From Novilysobacter selenitireducens (GTDB lineage: Bacteria > Pseudomonadota > Gammaproteobacteria > Xanthomonadales > Xanthomonadaceae), in the NCBI RefSeq assembly GCF_020026895.1, contig NZ_JAINZW010000003.1, forward strand, positions 186,001 to 250,000: 64,000 bases of DNA, in the 5' to 3' direction. A program made the position numbers and the translations under genes. The number at the start of each line of letters is the position of its first letter. Within the stretch, counting starts at the first letter, position 1. Of this stretch, positions 28,779-38,448 are shown piece by piece. The notes beneath the pieces are model-generated. The model made no database searches. It was not told the DNA's origin and saw only the letters and a list, made by a program, of their open reading frames with translations.

Positions 28779-30029
28779 ATGCCGCCTTCCACGCCCGCCC
28801 TGATCACCAATGACGCGGTCGTCCTCGGCCTGCTGGCCATCGTTCTGGGCTTCGTCTTCTGGAGCAGTTCGCGCGAGGACGGGTTCTGGAAGAAGTTCTA
28901 CGGCGTCGTGCCGGCGCTGCTGCTGTGCTACCTGATCCCGTCGGTGTTCAACAGCATCGGCCTGATCGACGGCGCCGCGTCCGGGCTGTACCCGATGGCG
29001 CGCGACTACTTGCTGCCCAGCGCGCTGGTGCTGCTGTGCGTGGCGCTCGATTTTGGCGCCATCGTGCGGCTGGGGCCGAAGGCGGTGGTGATGTTCCTGG
29101 CCGGCACGGCGGGCGTGATGCTGGGCGCGGTGAGCGCCTTCATTGCCATGGGTTTCATCCACCCGGAGGCCGTGGCCGGTGATACCTGGCGCGGCATGAC
29201 GACCGTGGCTGGCAGCTGGATCGGCGGCGGCGCCAACCAGGCGGCGATGAAGGAAGTGTTCGGCGTGGAGGCCACGATGTTCGGCCAGTTCGTCGCGGTC
29301 GACGTGCTGATCGCCAACCTGTGGCTCGCAGTGCTGCTGTTCATGGCGGCGCGCGCGCCGGTGTTCGACCGCTGGACCGGCGCGGACGTCAGCGCCATCG
29401 ACGACCTCAAGCACCGCATCGAGGCGTATCAGGCGCAGCACGCGCGCACGCCGTCGATGACCGACCTGATGCTGATCCTGGCCGTCGGCCTGGGGGCGAC
29501 CGGGCTGGCGCACCTGCTGACCGATCCGCTGGTGGGCTGGATCGCCAGCCTGCCGGCCGAGTGGAACCTCGAGAACTACAGCCTCACCGCGCGGTTCTTC
29601 TGGATCACCGTGCTGGCCACCACCATCGGCCTGCTGCTCAGCTTCACCCGTGCCCGGACGTTGGAAGGCGCCGGTGCATCGAAGGTGGGCTCGGTGATGC
29701 TGTACGTGCTGGTGGCCACCATCGGCATGCAGATGGACTTGGGCGCATTGCTCGACCGGCCGTGGCTGTTCCTGCTGGGCCTGATCTGGATCACGGTCCA
29801 CGGCGTGGTGATGCTCGTCGTTGCCAAGCTGATCCGCGCGCCGCTTTTTTTCCTGGCCGTGGGTTCGCAGGCGAACATCGGCGGCGCCGCGTCCGCGCCG
29901 GTGGTGGCCAGCGCCTTCCACCCCGCGCTGGCGCCGGTGGGTGTGCTGCTGTCGGTGCTGGGCTACGCGCTGGGCACCTACTGCGCGTACGCGACCGGCT
30001 TGTTGCTGCAGTCCATGTCCGGGGGCTGA
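28779..30029 (+). CDS. DUF819 family integral membrane protein
   Basis: 416 residues with about ten hydrophobic segments. Family blocks include TVAGSWIGGGANQAAMKEVF near the middle and GSQANIGGAASAPVVASAFHP near the end, with an internal-repeat layout like transporters of the bile-acid/Na+ symporter class. Substrate unknown. It is convergent with corA, with only 7 bases between stop codons and no hairpin terminator there. Confidence 0.85.
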   Translation: MPPSTPALITNDAVVLGLLAIVLGFVFWSSSREDGFWKKFYGVVPALLLCYLIPSVFNSIGLIDGAASGLYPMARDYLLPSALVLLCVALDFGAIVRLGPKAVVMFLAGTAGVMLGAVSAFIAMGFIHPEAVAGDTWRGMTTVAGSWIGGGANQAAMKEVFGVEATMFGQFVAVDVLIANLWLAVLLFMAARAPVFDRWTGADVSAIDDLKHRIEAYQAQHARTPSMTDLMLILAVGLGATGLAHLLTDPLVGWIASLPAEWNLENYSLTARFFWITVLATTIGLLLSFTRARTLEGAGASKVGSVMLYVLVATIGMQMDLGALLDRPWLFLLGLIWITVHGVVMLVVAKLIRAPLFFLAVGSQANIGGAASAPVVASAFHPALAPVGVLLSVLGYALGTYCAYATGLLLQSMSGG

Positions 30030-30036
30030 CGCCCCG

Positions 30037-31050
30037 TCAGAGCCAGCGAACCTTGCGCAGATACCGGTAGAGCGCGATGCAGACCACGGCGACGACGCCG
30101 ATCAGCACGGGGTAGGCGTACCGGCCGTCCAGCTCCGGCATGAAGCGGAAGTTCATGCCGTACCAGCTCGCAATCAGGGTCGGTGCCGCCAGCAGGGCAG
30201 CCCAACCGGCCAAGCGCTTGACCACCTCGCCCTGCGCCAGGGTCACGAGCGAGAGGTTCACGCTCAGTGCCGCCGTCAGCATTTCCCGCAACGTGTCGGA
30301 GGCGTCGTTGACCCGGAGCACGTGGTCGTGCACATCGCGGAAATACGGGCGGACCTCATTCGGCACCAGCCCCTCGTGGCTGCGGGCCAGTTGCCCGACC
30401 ACGTCCTGCATGGGCGCCACCGCGAGCTGCAGGCGTGCCAGTTCACGCTTGAGCTCATACAGCCGGACGATCGTTTCCCGACGGTAGTCATCGGCGAACA
30501 CGTCCTGCTCCAGGGTCTCAAGGGATTGCTGGAACTGCGCCACGATCGGCTGGTAGTTGTCGACGATGAAGTCCATCACTGCATACAGGGCGTGCGCCGG
30601 TCCCATCGCCAGCAGTTCGGGCTCACGCTCGACGCGGGCACGGACCGAGGCGTACGACAGGGAAGCCCCGTGCCGGACCGTGACCAGGTAACGCGCTCCA
30701 AGGAAGGCATGGGTTTCGCCGAAAACGATGCGCTCGTCCACGACCTGTGCCGTATGCACCGCCACGAAAAGCGACGGGCCGTAGGCTTCGATCTTGGGAC
30801 GCTGGTGCGCGTTCTGCGCATCCTCCACGGCCAGGTCGTGCAGCGCGAATTCTTCCTGCAGCTGGTCCAGCACCGATTCGGCCGGTTCGTACAGGCCGAC
30901 CCAGACGAAACTGCCGTCGTCCACCGCCAGCACGTCGCTGATCGCTTCCAGCGGGATATCGCGCCGGCTGCCGTCGCGCGCGTAGGCCACGCAGTTGACG
31001 ACGCAGACGGGCGAGGGCGTGGCGGCGGGCGAGGGCGGCGAGGCTGTCAT
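30037..31050 (-). CDS. corA: Magnesium/cobalt transport protein CorA
   Basis: 337 residues from ATG at 31050, chosen because AGGA lies eight bases upstream; 31059 is an alternative. A long acidic and helical cytoplasmic domain is followed by two C-terminal transmembrane helices. The first ends in the signature YGMNF, the Mg2+ selectivity loop. A positively charged tail RYLRKVRWL is at the end. It should form a pentameric inner-membrane Mg2+ (Co2+) channel. It lies near the CorC-type gene, another Mg/Co-linked protein. Confidence 0.93.
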   Translation of the reverse strand: MTASPPSPAATPSPVCVVNCVAYARDGSRRDIPLEAISDVLAVDDGSFVWVGLYEPAESVLDQLQEEFALHDLAVEDAQNAHQRPKIEAYGPSLFVAVHTAQVVDERIVFGETHAFLGARYLVTVRHGASLSYASVRARVEREPELLAMGPAHALYAVMDFIVDNYQPIVAQFQQSLETLEQDVFADDYRRETIVRLYELKRELARLQLAVAPMQDVVGQLARSHEGLVPNEVRPYFRDVHDHVLRVNDASDTLREMLTAALSVNLSLVTLAQGEVVKRLAGWAALLAAPTLIASWYGMNFRFMPELDGRYAYPVLIGVVAVVCIALYRYLRKVRWL

Positions 31051-31090
31051 CGCGCGCATCCTGCCACGCGGGCTGTCGTGGGGCGCGTCG

Positions 31091-32395
31091 TCATGGCTCA
31101 CGCGGATGGCCCGGCCCGTCAAGGGCGTGCCGGGGGCGGTGTGCCGGACGTGCCAGGGTCCAAGCCAGCGCCGCGTGCATCGGCAGCAGCAGCGCTATCC
31201 AGTGGGCGTTTCGCTGCGGCAGTACCTGCAGGCCGTAAACGAAGACAGCAAGCGCCGCCAAGCCGGCAACCAGCAGCAGCACCGGGACGAACAGCGGGCC
31301 GGCCGGACGCCCGCGGGCGATGCGCCAGCCGCCCGGCAGCAGCATCCAGGCCAGTGGGCTGAGCAGCAGCAGGTTCTGGTTGGCCCAGCCGAAGCGGTGG
31401 TCGGTACCGATCCAGATGTAGAGCATCAGCGCGCCCACCAGGCCCGAGAGCGCCCAGAACGGCAGCGCCAGCGACGCGGCCCACGCGCGGCGCCGGTGGC
31501 CCAGCCACGCCAGCGCCAAACCGATCGCCAAGCCCACTGCCAGCCAGCGGGTCCAGCGGCGCTGGAACTCCTGCGGCTCCGGGGCGACGCGATGGGGCAG
31601 GACTTCGAAGCGCTCGAGCACGACCGGCCGGCCGTCACGATGCCGCGCACCTTCCAGTGCATCGGCCAGCCGCATCGGCACGAAAGCCTCGCCCCACAGC
31701 GGCAGCGGCCGGTCCGCGGACGGACCCAGGCCCACGTCGAACACCAGCCACATCCAGGTGGCCGGGGACGCCAGGCGCACGGCCTCGCTACGGAAGGTGT
31801 TGCCGCGCGAGCGCGACTGCAACTGCCGGGCGAGCTGGCCGCCCAAGGCGCGGTCCAGCGCGTCGCGCACGCGGGTGGAGCAGTTGTCGAGGAAATAGTC
31901 GTAGCGGTAGAAGGCGTTCTCGGGCCGGGCGTTTACCGCCAACGCATCGGCCAGTTCGCGGGCATCGGCCGGGGCCAGGTCGAGCCACTGCATCGACACG
32001 CCGCGCCCGACGTGCCGGTAGTAGGCCAGGTCCTCGTCCACCGGCAGCGCGAGCAGGCGGTAGCGCATCTCGCCGCGGACGAAGCGGGCGATGAAGTCCG
32101 ACTCGGACGGGTCGAAGTAGCCGAAGTTGTAGGACGTGGCCGTGCCCGTGACCGGGTCCTGCACGACGATGGCGTTGTGGCCGAAGCGTTCGAAGAAGAT
32201 CTCGCCCGGCAGCATGGTCAGCACGCCGATGCGCGGTGCGGGTGCCGCCTCGGCCGCCTGCCGCATTCCCGCAGCGGTGTCGCCGGTATCCGGTGCGGGT
32301 GGGGCCGCCATGGCGAGCAGCGCCACGCACCACAGCGCCAGAACGAGCGCCCAACGCCAACCGTGCCGCAGGCTGCGGCGCACGTCAGCCGTCAT
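31091..32395 (-). CDS. DUF4105 domain-containing membrane protein
   Basis: 434 residues from ATG at 32395, overlapping the end of the corC-like gene by 11 bases. One N-terminal hydrophobic segment, then the DUF4105 domain with TMLPGEIFFERFGHNAIVV and YRYDYFLDNCSTRVRDAL (a conserved His and an NC pair, suggestive of an active site), then at least four C-terminal transmembrane helices. DUF4105 is reminiscent of papain-like/NlpC-type folds, but function is unproven. It occupies the place where apolipoprotein N-acyltransferase (lnt) lies in E. coli. Confidence 0.8.
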   Translation of the reverse strand: MTADVRRSLRHGWRWALVLALWCVALLAMAAPPAPDTGDTAAGMRQAAEAAPAPRIGVLTMLPGEIFFERFGHNAIVVQDPVTGTATSYNFGYFDPSESDFIARFVRGEMRYRLLALPVDEDLAYYRHVGRGVSMQWLDLAPADARELADALAVNARPENAFYRYDYFLDNCSTRVRDALDRALGGQLARQLQSRSRGNTFRSEAVRLASPATWMWLVFDVGLGPSADRPLPLWGEAFVPMRLADALEGARHRDGRPVVLERFEVLPHRVAPEPQEFQRRWTRWLAVGLAIGLALAWLGHRRRAWAASLALPFWALSGLVGALMLYIWIGTDHRFGWANQNLLLLSPLAWMLLPGGWRIARGRPAGPLFVPVLLLVAGLAALAVFVYGLQVLPQRNAHWIALLLPMHAALAWTLARPAHRPRHALDGPGHPREP

Positions 32396-33254
32396 CGCCC
32401 AGCACGCCCACGTGGAAGGCATGCACGCGCCGCGCGTCGGCGCTCGACACGCGGAACACGTAACGGCCCAGGGTCAGCTCCTCGCCGGCTTCCGGGAGGT
32501 GGCCGATGGCCGCGGTCACCAAGCCGCCGATGGTGTCGTACTCGTCGTCGTCGAAATCCGCGCCGAAGCGCTCGTTGAAGTCCTCGATCGGCGTCAGGGC
32601 GTCGACCACGAACTGGCCGTCGGCCTGGGCGGCGATCAGCGCGTTGGGGTCCTCGGCATCGTCATGCTCGTCGTCGATGTCGCCGACGATCTGCTCCAGG
32701 ACGTCCTCGATGGTGACCAGTCCCGCCACGCCGCCGTGCTCGTCGATCACGATCGCCATGTGGTTGCGCGACATGCGGAACTCACGCAGCAGCACGTCCA
32801 GGCGCTTGGATTCGGGAATCAGGACCGCCGGGCGCAGCAGCTCGTGGATGCTGGCCGGGCCGTTGTCCTCGACCACGCCGCGCAGCAGGTCCTTGGCCAG
32901 CAGGATGCCGAGCACGTCGTCGCTGTCCTCGCCATGGACGGGGAAGCGCGAGTGGCCGGATTCGACCACGCGCTTCATCAGTTCCAGGAAAGGGGCGTCC
33001 GCCGGCAGGGCGACGACCTGGGAGCGCGGGATCATCACGTCGCCGACGGTGAGGTCGGACACGGTGATCGCGCCCTCCATCATCGTCAGCGTGTCGGCGG
33101 CAATCAGGCCATCGGCCTGGGCGTCGCGCAGGATCTCGACCAGGTCTTCGCGCGTGGTGGGCTCGCCCGACAGCGCGGAGCTGATCCGGTCGATCCACGA
33201 GCGGCGTTTTTCGGAGTGTTCCGGCTGCTGGGTACTACTGTCGTCCTCGGACAT
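32385..33254 (-). CDS. corC: CorC/HlyC family protein (YbeX-like)
   Basis: 289 residues without transmembrane segments. Two CBS domains (about 70-190) contain DVMIPRSQVVAL, FPVHGEDSDDVLGILLAKDLL and VIDEHGGVAGLVTIEDVLEQIVGDIDDE. The C-terminal CorC/HlyC transporter-associated domain has YDTIGGLVTAAIGHLPEAGEEL. Known as a Mg/Co-efflux or ribosome-linked factor in the ybeZ-ybeY-ybeX operon. 105 bases after ybeY on the same strand. Confidence 0.9.
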   Translation of the reverse strand: MSEDDSSTQQPEHSEKRRSWIDRISSALSGEPTTREDLVEILRDAQADGLIAADTLTMMEGAITVSDLTVGDVMIPRSQVVALPADAPFLELMKRVVESGHSRFPVHGEDSDDVLGILLAKDLLRGVVEDNGPASIHELLRPAVLIPESKRLDVLLREFRMSRNHMAIVIDEHGGVAGLVTIEDVLEQIVGDIDDEHDDAEDPNALIAAQADGQFVVDALTPIEDFNERFGADFDDDEYDTIGGLVTAAIGHLPEAGEELTLGRYVFRVSSADARRVHAFHVGVLGDDG

Positions 33255-33359
33255 TGCGTCGGTGTGCTGGCCCTGGGGGCGGGGCCGCTGGTGCCGCAGT
33301 TTAGCGCGGCCGGGCGGGGCGCCGTTGCCGGCGGGCGGGCGCCGACGCTGGAAGCGGGT

Positions 33360-33842
33360 TCAACCTTCCTGGTACGGGTCGTCGATGCCCATTCCCGCAA
33401 GGATTTCCCGCTCCAGGCCTTCCATGCACTCGGCCTCCGTGTCGTCCTCGTGGTTCCAGCCCAGCAGGTGCAGGGTGCCGTGCACGGTGAGGTGGGCGTA
33501 GTGCGCCGCGAGCGGCTTGCCCTGTTCACGGGCCTCCTTGGCCACCACCGGCGCGCAGATCACCAGGTCGCCCAGCAGGGGCAGGCGCACGCCCTCGGGC
33601 AGGCCTTCGGGCAGGTCGGCCGGGAAGCTCAATACGTTGGTGGCGTAGTCCTTGCCGCGGTAGTGGCGGTTGAACGCGCGCCCCTCCTTGGCATCGACGA
33701 TGCGGATCGCAAGGTCGGCCTGGCGGATCCGACCCTCGAGCGCCGCGCGCACCCAACGCCGGAAGCTCACCGCGGCGGGAATGCCCGAGCGCGGCAGGCC
33801 GTAGGTGATGGAAACATCCAGTTGCAGCGTCTCTCGGGTCAT
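33360..33842 (-). CDS. ybeY: Endoribonuclease YbeY
   Basis: 160 residues. The zinc signature H-x3-H-x5-H is intact in [22 protein letters not shown], preceded by [14 protein letters not shown]. It acts in 16S rRNA 3' maturation and ribosome quality control. It follows the PhoH-like gene by 11 bases, the usual gene order, so the two are co-transcribed. Confidence 0.95.
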   Translation of the reverse strand: MTRETLQLDVSITYGLPRSGIPAAVSFRRWVRAALEGRIRQADLAIRIVDAKEGRAFNRHYRGKDYATNVLSFPADLPEGLPEGVRLPLLGDLVICAPVVAKEAREQGKPLAAHYAHLTVHGTLHLLGWNHEDDTEAECMEGLEREILAGMGIDDPYQEG

Positions 33843-33853
33843 TCGCGGGCTCC

Positions 33854-34840
33854 TCAGGGCGCCTGGCCGGTGTCGGCGTCCTTGGCGTCGCGCGCGTCGT
33901 AGGCGTTGACGATCTTGGCCACCAGCGGGTGGCGCACCACGTCGCGCGATTCGAAGAAGGTGAAGCTGATCCCGTCCACGCCGCGCAGCACCTCCAGCGC
34001 GTCCTTCAGGCCGGACTTCTGGTGCTTGGGCAGGTCGATCTGGGTCATGTCGCCGGTGACCACCGCCGTGCTGCCGAAGCCGATGCGGGTCAGGAACATC
34101 TTCATCTGCTCGATGGAGGTGTTCTGCGCCTCGTCGAGGATCACGAACGCGTCGTTGAGCGTGCGCCCGCGCATGTAGGCCAGTGGGGCGATCTCGATGA
34201 CGTTCTTCTCCAGCAGCTTGACCACCTTCTCAACGCCCAGCATCTCGTACAGGGCGTCGTACAGCGGGCGCAGGTACGGGTCGACCTTCTGGGTCAGGTC
34301 GCCGGGCAGGAAGCCCAGCTTCTCGCCGGCCTCCACCGCCGGGCGCACCAGGATCAACCGCTGCACGCGGCCGTCGTTGAGCGCTTCCACCGCGCTGGCC
34401 ACGGCCAGGAACGTCTTGCCGGTGCCGGCCGGGCCGATGCCGAAGTTGATGTCGTTGATCGCGATCGCATGCAGGTACTTGGCCTGGTTGCTGCCGCGCC
34501 CGCGAATGGTGCCGCGCTTGACGCGGATGGCTACCTCCTGCGATTCGATGTCCTCGTCGACGACGCGGTCGGCCTCGGCTTCGGCCAGGCGCAGGTGGAT
34601 CGCGGGCTCGCCGAGGGTCTCGTTCGCGGCGTCGTTCCACAGGTCGCGCAACAGGGACTCGGCCTTGCCGACCGCGACCTCGGGGCCGACGATCCGGAAG
34701 ATGTTGCCGCGATTGGCGATTTCCACGCCCAGGCGCAGTTCGATCATGCGCAGGTGCCCGTCGAACGGACCGGACAGGTTGGCGAGGCGCTCGGCCTCGG
34801 GCGGGTCGAGGGTGAATTCGGACGTCGTACGTGAAGGCAT
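33854..34840 (-). CDS. ybeZ: PhoH-like ATPase (YbeZ)
   Basis: 328 residues from ATG at 34840; longer frames upstream overlap the divergent amidohydrolase. An N-terminal KH-like segment is followed by the PhoH domain: Walker [27 protein letters not shown], Walker [10 protein letters not shown] and [11 protein letters not shown] cytoplasmic ATPase that partners YbeY in RNA metabolism. It is the first gene of the minus-strand phoH-ybeY-corC-DUF4105 run. The name follows E. coli context. Confidence 0.92.
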   Translation of the reverse strand: MPSRTTSEFTLDPPEAERLANLSGPFDGHLRMIELRLGVEIANRGNIFRIVGPEVAVGKAESLLRDLWNDAANETLGEPAIHLRLAEAEADRVVDEDIESQEVAIRVKRGTIRGRGSNQAKYLHAIAINDINFGIGPAGTGKTFLAVASAVEALNDGRVQRLILVRPAVEAGEKLGFLPGDLTQKVDPYLRPLYDALYEMLGVEKVVKLLEKNVIEIAPLAYMRGRTLNDAFVILDEAQNTSIEQMKMFLTRIGFGSTAVVTGDMTQIDLPKHQKSGLKDALEVLRGVDGISFTFFESRDVVRHPLVAKIVNAYDARDAKDADTGQAP

Positions 34841-34964
34841 CGGGGGCTGTCTTCGGTCGTGGCGTGCGCGCCCGGGCTGCACACGCGCGTGGGGAGGGTG
34901 AGCTTGCGCCCCCGGGGGCTTTTTCGCAAAGTCCGGCCAGTCTGCAACAACGGGGAGCGGCGCG

Positions 34965-36641
34965 ATGGTGAAGATCGAGCGTGTGCGTACGGCGGTATGG
35001 CTGGCGTGCATGGCGCTGTGCGCGCCGCTGCATGCGCAGGAGGTCACGGTGCTCACGGCCGCGCGCATCCACACGATGGACCCGGCGCGGCCGACGGCGC
35101 GTGCGATGGCATTCGATACCGACGGGCGGATCCTGGCTGTCGGCGAAAGCGGCGAGCTGCGCGGGCGCTATCCGGGCGCAGCCCACCTGGATGCACCCGA
35201 TTCGACCGTCGTGCCCGGACTCATCGATGCACACGGCCACATCGGCAACCTCGGCCTCAGCCAGATGCGCGCACGGTTGGACGGAACGCGCAGCCGTGCG
35301 GAGGTCGTCGAGCGCCTGCGTGCGCACGCACGCAACCTGCCCGACGGGGACTGGTTGCTGGGCCGCGGCTGGGACCAGAACGACTGGACTGGCGCCCGCT
35401 TCCCGACCGCCGCCGACCTCGACGAGGCGTTCCCGGACCGGCCCGTGTGGCTGACCCGCGTGGACGGGCATGCCGGCTGGGCCAACACGGCAGCGCTGCG
35501 ACTGGTGGAGCGCGACCTGACCGGTGAGTGGCAGCCTGACGGCGGACGCATCGAGCGCGATGCCCAAGGCGTGCCCAGTGGTGTCTTCATCGACGGTGCG
35601 ATGGACCTGGTCGAGGCCGTCATCCCGGCAATGGATGCGGGCGACATCGAGCGCGCGCTTGAGTTGGGCATGCGCAGCGCGGTCGAGCACGGCCTGACCG
35701 GCGTGCATGATGCAGGTGTCTCGCTGCCACAGATGCAGGCCTACCGGCGCTTGGCCGATCGCGGCGCCCTGCCGATGCGCATCCACGCGATGGCCGATGG
35801 CGACAACGATGCGTTCGACTGGCTGTGTAGCGAGGGCCTCTACGAGCACGACAGCGGTCGCCTGCAGATGCGCGCGGTCAAGCTCTACATGGATGGCGCC
35901 CTGGGCAGCCGCGGCGCGGCATTGCAGGCCGACTACCACGACGACGCCGGCAACCGCGGGCTGCTGTTGATCCAGCCCGATGCACTGGACGCCGTTCTGG
36001 CGCGGGCCAAGGCCTGCGACGTGCAGGTCGCGACCCACGCCATCGGCGACCGTGGCAACCGGCTGGTGCTGGATGCCTACGCAGAGGCTTGGGGCGAGAC
36101 GTCCAGAGCCGACCATCGCTGGCGCATCGAGCACGCGCAGGTGGTGGCGCCCGACGACCTGCGCCGTTTCTCCCGCCAGCACGTGATCGCCTCGATGCAG
36201 CCGACGCATGCCACCAGCGACATGCCTTGGGCCGAGGCCCGTCTCGGGCCGGAACGCATCGTCGGCAGCTATGCCTGGCGCACGCTGCGCGACCACGGCA
36301 CGCGACTGGCGCTGGGGTCGGATTTCCCGGTGGAGTCGGTCGATCCGCGACTGGGCCTCTTCGCCGCCGCCACCCGGACGGATTCGGACCACATGCCGCT
36401 GGGCGGCTGGCGGCCGAACGAGAAGCTGACGGCCTTCGAGGCATTGCGGGGCTTCACGCTCGACGCAGCGTATGCGGGCTTCGCCGAGGACGAGGTCGGC
36501 AGCCTCGTCGAAGGCAAGCGCGCGGACTTCGTCCTATTGGCCGAAGACCCGCTCGCAGTACCGCCAGATGCATTGCAGTCGCTGACGGTGCAGGCGACCT
36601 ACGTCGATGGACAGGCGGTGTACCGGCGTGGGGCGGAGTAG
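34965..36641 (+). CDS. Secreted amidohydrolase of the YtcJ-like (amidohydrolase 3) family
   Basis: 558 residues with a signal peptide ending LHA|QE. Metal-site motifs of the TIM-barrel amidohydrolases are visible: PGLIDAHGHIGN, VKLYMDGALGSRGA, THAIGDRGN, RIEHAQVV and LGSDFPVESVDP. The closing FEALRGFTLDAAYA...GSLVEGKRADFVLL block is typical. Probably a periplasmic hydrolase of amides or carbamates; the substrate is unknown. It sits on the opposite strand within the usual miaB-phoH block. A short GCCC/GGGC hairpin with a T run lies just upstream (about 34908-34925). Confidence 0.88.
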   Translation: MVKIERVRTAVWLACMALCAPLHAQEVTVLTAARIHTMDPARPTARAMAFDTDGRILAVGESGELRGRYPGAAHLDAPDSTVVPGLIDAHGHIGNLGLSQMRARLDGTRSRAEVVERLRAHARNLPDGDWLLGRGWDQNDWTGARFPTAADLDEAFPDRPVWLTRVDGHAGWANTAALRLVERDLTGEWQPDGGRIERDAQGVPSGVFIDGAMDLVEAVIPAMDAGDIERALELGMRSAVEHGLTGVHDAGVSLPQMQAYRRLADRGALPMRIHAMADGDNDAFDWLCSEGLYEHDSGRLQMRAVKLYMDGALGSRGAALQADYHDDAGNRGLLLIQPDALDAVLARAKACDVQVATHAIGDRGNRLVLDAYAEAWGETSRADHRWRIEHAQVVAPDDLRRFSRQHVIASMQPTHATSDMPWAEARLGPERIVGSYAWRTLRDHGTRLALGSDFPVESVDPRLGLFAAATRTDSDHMPLGGWRPNEKLTAFEALRGFTLDAAYAGFAEDEVGSLVEGKRADFVLLAEDPLAVPPDALQSLTVQATYVDGQAVYRRGAE

Positions 36642-36678
36642 GGCGAAGCAGTCGCGCCGGCTCCCCGGGCTCGACGCC

Positions 36679-36915
36679 TCAGCGGCGTCCGCCACCTGGC
36701 CGGCGCAGCGCACGTGCGGTAGCAACGGCGCCCCACGCGAGCACTGCCACTGAGCCAACCAGCCACGCGAGCGTCACCGGGTCCTGTGTCCAAGCGGGCT
36801 CGCCGGCCACCTTGCCCGCAGCCCTGAGCAGGCCGAGCAGCCCGACCGCCAGCAGCCACAGCCCAAGCGCCGCCCGCGACAGGAACCGACGCGCGCTGGA
36901 CGGGCCGGGCGGCAT
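36679..36915 (-). CDS. Small two-helix membrane protein, unknown
   Basis: 78 residues from ATG at 36915, which is 7 bases behind the miaB stop, so it is likely co-transcribed with miaB. Two hydrophobic stretches (AALGLWLLAVGLLGLL and LAWLVGSVAVLAWGAVATA) and basic ends (RRFLSR and RALRRPGGGRR). I do not recognise the family. A real but poorly conserved gene seems likely because its frame is confined to the gap. Confidence 0.5.
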   Translation of the reverse strand: MPPGPSSARRFLSRAALGLWLLAVGLLGLLRAAGKVAGEPAWTQDPVTLAWLVGSVAVLAWGAVATARALRRPGGGRR

Positions 36916-36922
36916 GCCGGGA

Positions 36923-38308
36923 TCAGGCCGCCAGGCCGGATGCCGAGGCCACACGCCCCCGCAGCGAGTTGCTCATCGCCTCGGTGATGACGACATCCAC
37001 GAACTGCCCGACGAGCCGCGACGGCGCCGGGAAATTCACCGAACGCATGTTCTCGGTCTTGCCGGTCAGTTCGTTCGGGTTCTTCTTCGACGGGCCTTCC
37101 ACCAGCACCCGCTGTGTGCTGCCGACCATCGACTCGCTGATGCGACGCGCGTTGTCGTTGATGGTGGCCTGCAGGCGCGACAGGCGCGCGTGCTTTTCCT
37201 CGCTGGACACGCTGTCGTCGAGGTCGGCGGCCGGGGTGCCCGGGCGGCGCGAGTAGATGAAGGAGAACGACTGGTCGAAGCCGACGTCCTCGATCAGCTT
37301 CATCGTCTTCTCGAAATCGGCCTCGCTTTCGCCGGGGAACCCGACGATGAAGTCCGAGCTGATCGAGATGTCCGGGCGCACCGCGCGCAGCTTGCGGACC
37401 TTCTGCTTGAACTCCAGCGCCGTGTAGCCGCGCTTCATTGCGCTGAGCACGCGGTCGCTGCCCGACTGCACCGGCAGGTGCAGGTAGTTGGCCAGTTCGG
37501 GGACGTCGCGGTAGGCCTCCACCAATGAATCGGAGAACTCCAGCGGGTGCGAGGTGGTGAAGCGGATCCGGTCGATGCCGTCGATCTGGGCGATGGTCCG
37601 GATCAGCAGCCCGAGGTCGGCCACGCCGGCGTCCGCGCCCGCCTCGTCGCGCATGGGCCCGCGGTAGGCGTTCACGTTCTGCCCCAGCAGGTTGATCTCG
37701 CGCACGCCCTGCGCGGCCAGTTGCGCGCATTCGACCAGCACGTCGTCGAACGGCCGACTGACCTCCTCGCCGCGGGTGTAGGGCACCACGCAGAAGCTGC
37801 AGTACTTGCTGCAGCCCTCCATGATTGAGACGAACGCACTCGGCCCCTCGGCCCGCGGCTCGGGCAGGCGGTCGAACTTCTCGATCTCCGGGAAGCTGAT
37901 GTCGACCTGCGGCCGTCCAGTCTCACGTTTGGCTGCGATCAGTTCGGGCAGTCGGTGCAGCGTCTGCGGCCCGAAGACCAGGTCGACGTACGGCGCGCGC
38001 TTGACGATCGCTTCGCCCTCCTGGCTGGCCACGCAGCCGCCCACGCCGATCAGTACGGGCTTGCCGCCCTGCTTCAGGGCTTTCCATCGGCCCAGCTGGC
38101 TGAAGACCTTCTCCTGCGCTTTTTCGCGGATCGAGCAGGTATTGACCAGGATCACGTCGGCTTCTTCGACGTTTGCAGTCAGCTCCAGCCCTTCGCTGGC
38201 CGCCAGCACGTCGGCCATCTTGGCCGAGTCGTACTCGTTCATCTGGCAGCCGTGGGTTTCGATGAACAGCTTGCCGCGGGGCGGGGCGGCGGGCGGGGTG
38301 TCGGTCAT
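36923..38308 (-). CDS. miaB: tRNA-2-methylthio-N6-dimethylallyladenosine synthase
   Basis: 461 residues from ATG at 38308. N-terminal UPF0004 domain with THGCQMN (Cys21), NTCSIRE and GGCVASQ cysteines for one Fe-S cluster. Radical-SAM CSKYCSFC with VVPYTRG for the other. C-terminal TRAM domain ending in the [20 protein letters not shown] region. It adds the methylthio group to i6A37 of tRNAs reading UNN codons. It normally lies directly upstream of phoH-ybeY, but here other genes separate them. Confidence 0.95.
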   Translation of the reverse strand: MTDTPPAAPPRGKLFIETHGCQMNEYDSAKMADVLAASEGLELTANVEEADVILVNTCSIREKAQEKVFSQLGRWKALKQGGKPVLIGVGGCVASQEGEAIVKRAPYVDLVFGPQTLHRLPELIAAKRETGRPQVDISFPEIEKFDRLPEPRAEGPSAFVSIMEGCSKYCSFCVVPYTRGEEVSRPFDDVLVECAQLAAQGVREINLLGQNVNAYRGPMRDEAGADAGVADLGLLIRTIAQIDGIDRIRFTTSHPLEFSDSLVEAYRDVPELANYLHLPVQSGSDRVLSAMKRGYTALEFKQKVRKLRAVRPDISISSDFIVGFPGESEADFEKTMKLIEDVGFDQSFSFIYSRRPGTPAADLDDSVSSEEKHARLSRLQATINDNARRISESMVGSTQRVLVEGPSKKNPNELTGKTENMRSVNFPAPSRLVGQFVDVVITEAMSNSLRGRVASASGLAA

Positions 38309-38448
38309 GGCGAGATCCGGGGCGCGGTGTTGAATCCGGGCCGGAGAGGCGGGTGGCCACATAGTCTAGCGGCCGTCGTCCGCCCCGCCATCGCGTTTTG
38401 TGAATCAACCACTTGGCAACGCCGGACGGACAGGAGACACTCGCGCCC

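Noticed and set aside
34905-34930. Short GCCC/GGGC hairpin followed by T residues between phoH and the amidohydrolase gene
   Set aside because: The stem is only 4 bp and lies in a divergent promoter region, so a terminator role is not supported.
34230-36392. A 720-codon minus-strand frame linking the phoH region with the complement of the amidohydrolase gene
   Set aside because: Neither part matches a family. PhoH itself is in another frame, ending at 33854 and starting at 34840.
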